59,193 bases of DNA, from assembly GCA_902812505.1 (NCBI GenBank), contig CADDZQ010000001.1, positions 1 to 59,193 of the forward strand, read 5' to 3'. Under the pieces are notes generated by a model, which had not been told where the DNA came from, ran no database searches, and saw only the letters and a list, made by a program, of their open reading frames with translations. Below, piece after piece: positions 56,164 to 59,193 of this stretch (position 1 is its first letter; each line of letters opens with the position of its first letter). The position numbers and the translations under genes were made by a program. This DNA comes from an archaeon (lineage in GTDB: Archaea; Thermoproteota; Thermoprotei_A; Marsarchaeales; Marsarchaeaceae).

Positions 56164-56985
56164 TCACCCAAGCTTAGCTAGCAGAGACCTTATCTCCTTA
56201 CCCTTCTCATATGCCAAATCGTATATTTTAAGCACATCGGGCTCCTCAAGCGTCCCGGAACCACTCTTCTGGATCGATGAAACAATGCCCGACTCAAGCG
56301 TGGTCATCGTCACCCTCACATCGGCCACATTCTCTTCGGAAAGTGAAGGGTCAACCACCAAGTAATCGCCTATCTTTGCCACCGTGACGGGGACAGGTCT
56401 CTCAGCCATTGGGATACCCCTAGTCGACTCGAGTAGGACAACATCCTCTCCCTCAACCTTCACCTCAGGTATCTTAGCGGTGAGCAGAGCGGCCAGAGCA
56501 GCGATACCCGAGGCGTCGACTATGTTACCATCGTGGTCCATAGCGTAGATGTCAACATAGATAACCCACACCTTTTTACCCGGCAACACACAGAGCTCAG
56601 ACGTCTTAATCGACTTGGACTCCCTCAAGCCGCGGTCAACTATCCTAGACATCTCAACCGCGTTCTCATCCGGTGGACCTGGCTCAAAGCTGGGTGAAGC
56701 GTGTGGTAATAGTTCCAAACTAACCGTTAGGACCCCTTCGTTAGGTGTATCGGGGAAAGGTTCACCGAGCTCAGCTTTCACACCCGCAACAGCAACGGTG
56801 TTACCTATCTTAACCATGGCCGAGCCATTAGCCTTCTCGTAGATGGACGTCTGAATCTCTACCTTCCTATACTCATCGAATTTTCTTCCATCCTCCCTTA
56901 CACCCGTCGAGAGTAGCGCTAGAAGCTCCTTTTGCTGGATGGGCACAAACTCCTCCACAGTTGAAAGGTCAGCCAACAAAATCAC
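56164..56985 (-). CDS. rrp42: Exosome complex component Rrp42
   Basis: Non-catalytic RNase PH-like subunit that forms the hexameric ring with Rrp41. About 270 aa. Motifs: [39 protein letters not shown], and [21 protein letters not shown]. Start not settled: GTG 56985 overlaps the rrp41 stop (GTGTGA), while TTG 56979 or 56976 are better spaced after GGAGGTG. Ends 6 nt before the rpl37ae ATG. Confidence 0.93.
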   Translation of the reverse strand: MILLADLSTVEEFVPIQQKELLALLSTGVREDGRKFDEYRKVEIQTSIYEKANGSAMVKIGNTVAVAGVKAELGEPFPDTPNEGVLTVSLELLPHASPSFEPGPPDENAVEMSRIVDRGLRESKSIKTSELCVLPGKKVWVIYVDIYAMDHDGNIVDASGIAALAALLTAKIPEVKVEGEDVVLLESTRGIPMAERPVPVTVAKIGDYLVVDPSLSEENVADVRVTMTTLESGIVSSIQKSGSGTLEEPDVLKIYDLAYEKGKEIRSLLAKLG

Positions 56986-57725
56986 ACCTCCACCTGCGCA
57001 CCGCTAAACCTAGCCCTCAGGGCTTGTTTCTGTAGTGAATAAAGCTCTTTGATTCCTTTCTTCACTAAGTTTACACCTTCCTCTAACTCCTGTCTTGTGA
57101 GTCTACCGTTTAGTTGTAGGAGAGTTATCTTGTTAAGGCTGGGCATCATTGCTATAGGCATATCCGCCTCACCGTGTTCATCCTCCGCCTCGTTGAGGTC
57201 AAGCACTACCTTGCCCCCAACTTTGCCAACCGCCACCGCGGTTACCAAGTCCCTCATAGGTATACCCGCCTCAGCGAGCGCAATCGAAGCTGCTGTTATA
57301 CCGGCGCTACGGGTTCCAGCATCAGCCTGCAAAACCTCTATAAAGACATCTATCACAGTCTTAGGATACTCTTCAAGGAAGAGCGCCGGCTCAAGCGCCT
57401 CACGTATCACCTTACTAAGCTCCACTTCACGTCTAGAGGGCGCGGGTGACTTCCTCTCATCGGTTGAAAAGGGCGCCATATGATAACGCGTCCGAAGAAT
57501 AGCCCTCCCAGGCAGAGCTATGTGTTTTGGGTGAGCCTCCCGAGGACCCTGAACCGCCACCAAGATCTTCGTTTTACCCTGCTCGATATAAGCCGAGCCA
57601 GAGCAGTTCTTAAGCACGCCCACCTGCATCTTGACGGGTCTTAACTCATCGATTCTCCGACCGTCAAGCCTAACACCATCCTGGGTGATCAAAACTATAC
57701 TTTCACTCAAACACAAACGCCTCAC
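56982..57725 (-). CDS. rrp41: Exosome complex exonuclease Rrp41
   Basis: Catalytic RNase PH-like subunit, phosphorolytic 3'-5' degradation and tailing of RNA. About 247 aa. [41 protein letters not shown], the RNA-binding Arg in [33 protein letters not shown], and the active-site Asp region [22 protein letters not shown] 57725 lies one codon after the rrp4 stop; TTG in LSESIVL is an alternative. Confidence 0.94.
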   Translation of the reverse strand: MRRLCLSESIVLITQDGVRLDGRRIDELRPVKMQVGVLKNCSGSAYIEQGKTKILVAVQGPREAHPKHIALPGRAILRTRYHMAPFSTDERKSPAPSRREVELSKVIREALEPALFLEEYPKTVIDVFIEVLQADAGTRSAGITAASIALAEAGIPMRDLVTAVAVGKVGGKVVLDLNEAEDEHGEADMPIAMMPSLNKITLLQLNGRLTRQELEEGVNLVKKGIKELYSLQKQALRARFSGAQVEV

Positions 57726-58474
57726 TAAACGCTTCCACCATTACCTTCTTCTCCACTAACACTAGGTTGTGCGCTGGGACTCTTAAGTGTTTTCAGCATC
57801 TCCTCAACCCTAGAAGTCAGACCCTGGGTGTGTGCTTCGGCCTCAATCATCTTAACAATACGCACAGCCCTATTAATAGTGGTGCTATCATTCGCCCTAA
57901 CCCACACATACCCATTCTGGGCAACAACAATATTTGCATTTAGCTCCTTATTGAGAAGCTTAATCATAGAGCCATTCCTACCTATAACACGTGGAACCCG
58001 CGTTGGCTCTATGGCTACAACCACACCCTGCTTGATCGGGCCAAACTCCCTGCTCGCCGTAGCGTCCAGAACAGGCGCCCGGAACCTATCGAACTCCGCT
58101 ATCTCAGCGTATACATAGTCTCCAACCTTGAGGTACTTACGGATGTCATCCAAGACTGGGTTTATCCTGACTGGGAACCTCCCAGCGGGTAGGGTGGCTT
58201 CATAGGGTGAGCGTATATCCACAGACCAACTACCCATAGATATATCCACAACCATTCCAATAACCCTGTCACCTTTACGTGGCATGTATGGACCGCGTAG
58301 AGCCCTAACGCTGAGCACCCCGTTCTGAACCTCGAACGATCCAAGAACGGTCGCGTAGTAGCCATCCTCACCTACCTTGACAACGTTGGCTCCAACCCTG
58401 AATCTACCCCGAGCGAGCAGGTCACCCGGCGTCACAATATCCCTGTGCTTAAAGTACAACGTCAATTCACTCAC
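57725..58474 (-). CDS. rrp4: Exosome complex RNA-binding protein Rrp4
   Basis: Cap subunit of the exosome with S1 and KH domains. 249 aa: N-terminal [18 protein letters not shown]1 domain about residues 60-135 ([19 protein letters not shown]), KH domain with [16 protein letters not shown] near residue 160, and a Ser/Gly-rich tail ending GEEGNGGSV. The GTG 58474 start overlaps the SBDS stop (GTGA). Confidence 0.94.
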   Translation of the reverse strand: MSELTLYFKHRDIVTPGDLLARGRFRVGANVVKVGEDGYYATVLGSFEVQNGVLSVRALRGPYMPRKGDRVIGMVVDISMGSWSVDIRSPYEATLPAGRFPVRINPVLDDIRKYLKVGDYVYAEIAEFDRFRAPVLDATASREFGPIKQGVVVAIEPTRVPRVIGRNGSMIKLLNKELNANIVVAQNGYVWVRANDSTTINRAVRIVKMIEAEAHTQGLTSRVEEMLKTLKSPSAQPSVSGEEGNGGSV

Positions 58475-59161
58475 CTAGTATTCGACTCCTTAATACTTGC
58501 TTGACCATGTGTAAAGTTATTAATCTTGCTTATAACATCCAACTTCATGCCGCCAGGAACCTCCAAAACCACGGTGAAGGAACCATCCTCCTCCCATCTG
58601 GTCGACTTGGCGTTACCAAGCTGAGATATCTGATTATAGTGCTTCCTAAACGCCGCGGGGACGCGCACCTCGAGCTCCGCGATAGATGTCTTAAGCGGTA
58701 GAACCGTTCTGAGAGCCTTTATGGCTTCTAACGCCTGCTCTTCGACTGGTTTAAGTGGATTCACTGCGAATCTAACCTGGCTTAAAGCCAGCTCTATCCT
58801 AGTGGGGGGATGCGGGAGGTTGGTCTTTGGGTCAACACAGTTTCTAGCGATATAGTTGACGATCTGTTTGCGGGTGTTCTCCACCATTTGCTGCCTCTGC
58901 TGCGCTGTGAGTTGTAGCTCGCCCTTCAAAACTATTTGTTGAGCCACGCTGATTGGGTCGGTTGTGCCGAAGACCTCCTTGAGAGCGGATTCGGGAGCCC
59001 TCAGACCCTTGTTGGCATCCTTATATATTTCCTCACTCACTAGGACGTCTTCGATCTTCTTGGATTTACCGTTCTTAAACTCCCATGCCTCTTCAGGCTT
59101 AACGAGGACCTCAAACCTGGCCACCCACCTCCAACCTTGCTATAACATACTTGGAGCTCAA
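58471..59161 (-). CDS. sdo1: SBDS-family ribosome maturation protein, with apparent +1 frameshift
   Basis: Archaeal Shwachman-Bodian-Diamond protein, thought to act in large-subunit maturation. The main frame from GTG 59124 gives MARFEVLVKPEEAWEFKNGK (217 aa) and ends KESNTR. But the family N-terminus is in another frame just upstream: TTG 59161 reads MSSKYVIARLEVGGQV and meets TGA at 59111-59113. Skipping one base at GTT-T-GAG joins the frames (230 codons plus one base overall). A TATA box lies about 28 nt before TTG 59161. Either a recoding site, a real indel with rescue by GTG 59124 (GGAGGTGG upstream), or a sequence error. Confidence 0.85.
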
Positions 59162-59183
59162 TTTGAACCAGACCCCTCCAACT

Positions 59184-59193
59184 TTTCTATAAT
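59184..59193 (-). promoter_or_regulatory. TATA box of the SBDS-exosome operon
   Basis: Minus-strand ATTATAGAAA at the window edge is centred about 28 nt before TTG 59161, which supports TTG 59161 as the true first codon of SBDS. GGAGGGG lies between the two. Confidence 0.45.

Overview
The window is archaeal chromosome. Evidence: eukaryote-like information-processing genes (RNA polymerase H-B-A'-A'' with split A and intact B, EF-1A, EF-2, L30e, L37Ae, L12/P1, Spt5, exosome Rrp4/Rrp41/Rrp42, SBDS, Brix protein, KEOPS Pcc1, prefoldin), TATA boxes about 26-28 nt ahead of starts, many GTG/TTG starts, several leaderless genes, tRNA introns at position 37/38, a C/D box sRNA, archaeal inositol-phosphate synthase and a 5S rRNA gene with no 16S or 23S beside it. 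Gene content fits the TACK/Thermoproteota side of Archaea, probably a thermophile. I cannot name the lineage from sequence alone.

Layout. 1-720: tail of an off-window gene, 5S rRNA and a C/D box sRNA. 736-3346: dCTP deaminase, Nudix hydrolase, TatD hydrolase and a left-handed beta-helix transferase, all +. 3493-7490: inositol-1-phosphate synthase, tRNA m1A58 methyltransferase, and a class I FBPase divergent from a class I FBP aldolase. 7497-19182 (all -): rpoH-rpoB-rpoA1-rpoA2-rpl30e-nusA-rps12-rps7, a mobile-element remnant, then EF-1A and rps10. 19867-26306: four tRNAs, a GT-C glycosyltransferase, a double-SIS sugar-phosphate protein and a two-subunit FAD dehydrogenase. 26312-35155 (-): leuS and alaS, then (reading from the promoter) spt5-L11-L1-L10-L12. 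35249-38887: prepilin peptidase, GT4 glycosyltransferase, isocitrate dehydrogenase. 39012-45330: small unknowns, cysS, and a serine cluster (class V aminotransferase, SerA, ParB-fold SerK-like protein), then AlaX. 45575-47661: a broken signal peptidase gene, tRNA-Gly and a histone-deacetylase-family gene. 47651-54474 (-): an ECF transporter module, then EF-2-sucC-sucD. 54856-59161 (-): SBDS-rrp4-rrp41-rrp42-rpl37ae-brix-pcc1-pfdB, the conserved archaeal exosome superoperon.

Most striking points: (1) the SBDS gene appears to need a +1 frameshift at GTT TGA, with its conserved N-terminus in another frame behind a good promoter; (2) seven dispersed, diverged copies of a palindromic element resembling IS200/IS605-type ends, with no transposase in the window; (3) RpoH carries a long Lys/Ala/Ser-rich tail; (4) a signal peptidase I gene has an in-frame TGA directly after its catalytic motif plus a frameshift; (5) a C/D box sRNA with a perfect terminal stem beside 5S rRNA; (6) divergent, apparently leaderless fbp/fba genes; (7) tRNA-Arg(GCG) lies 5 nt after the leuS stop codon.
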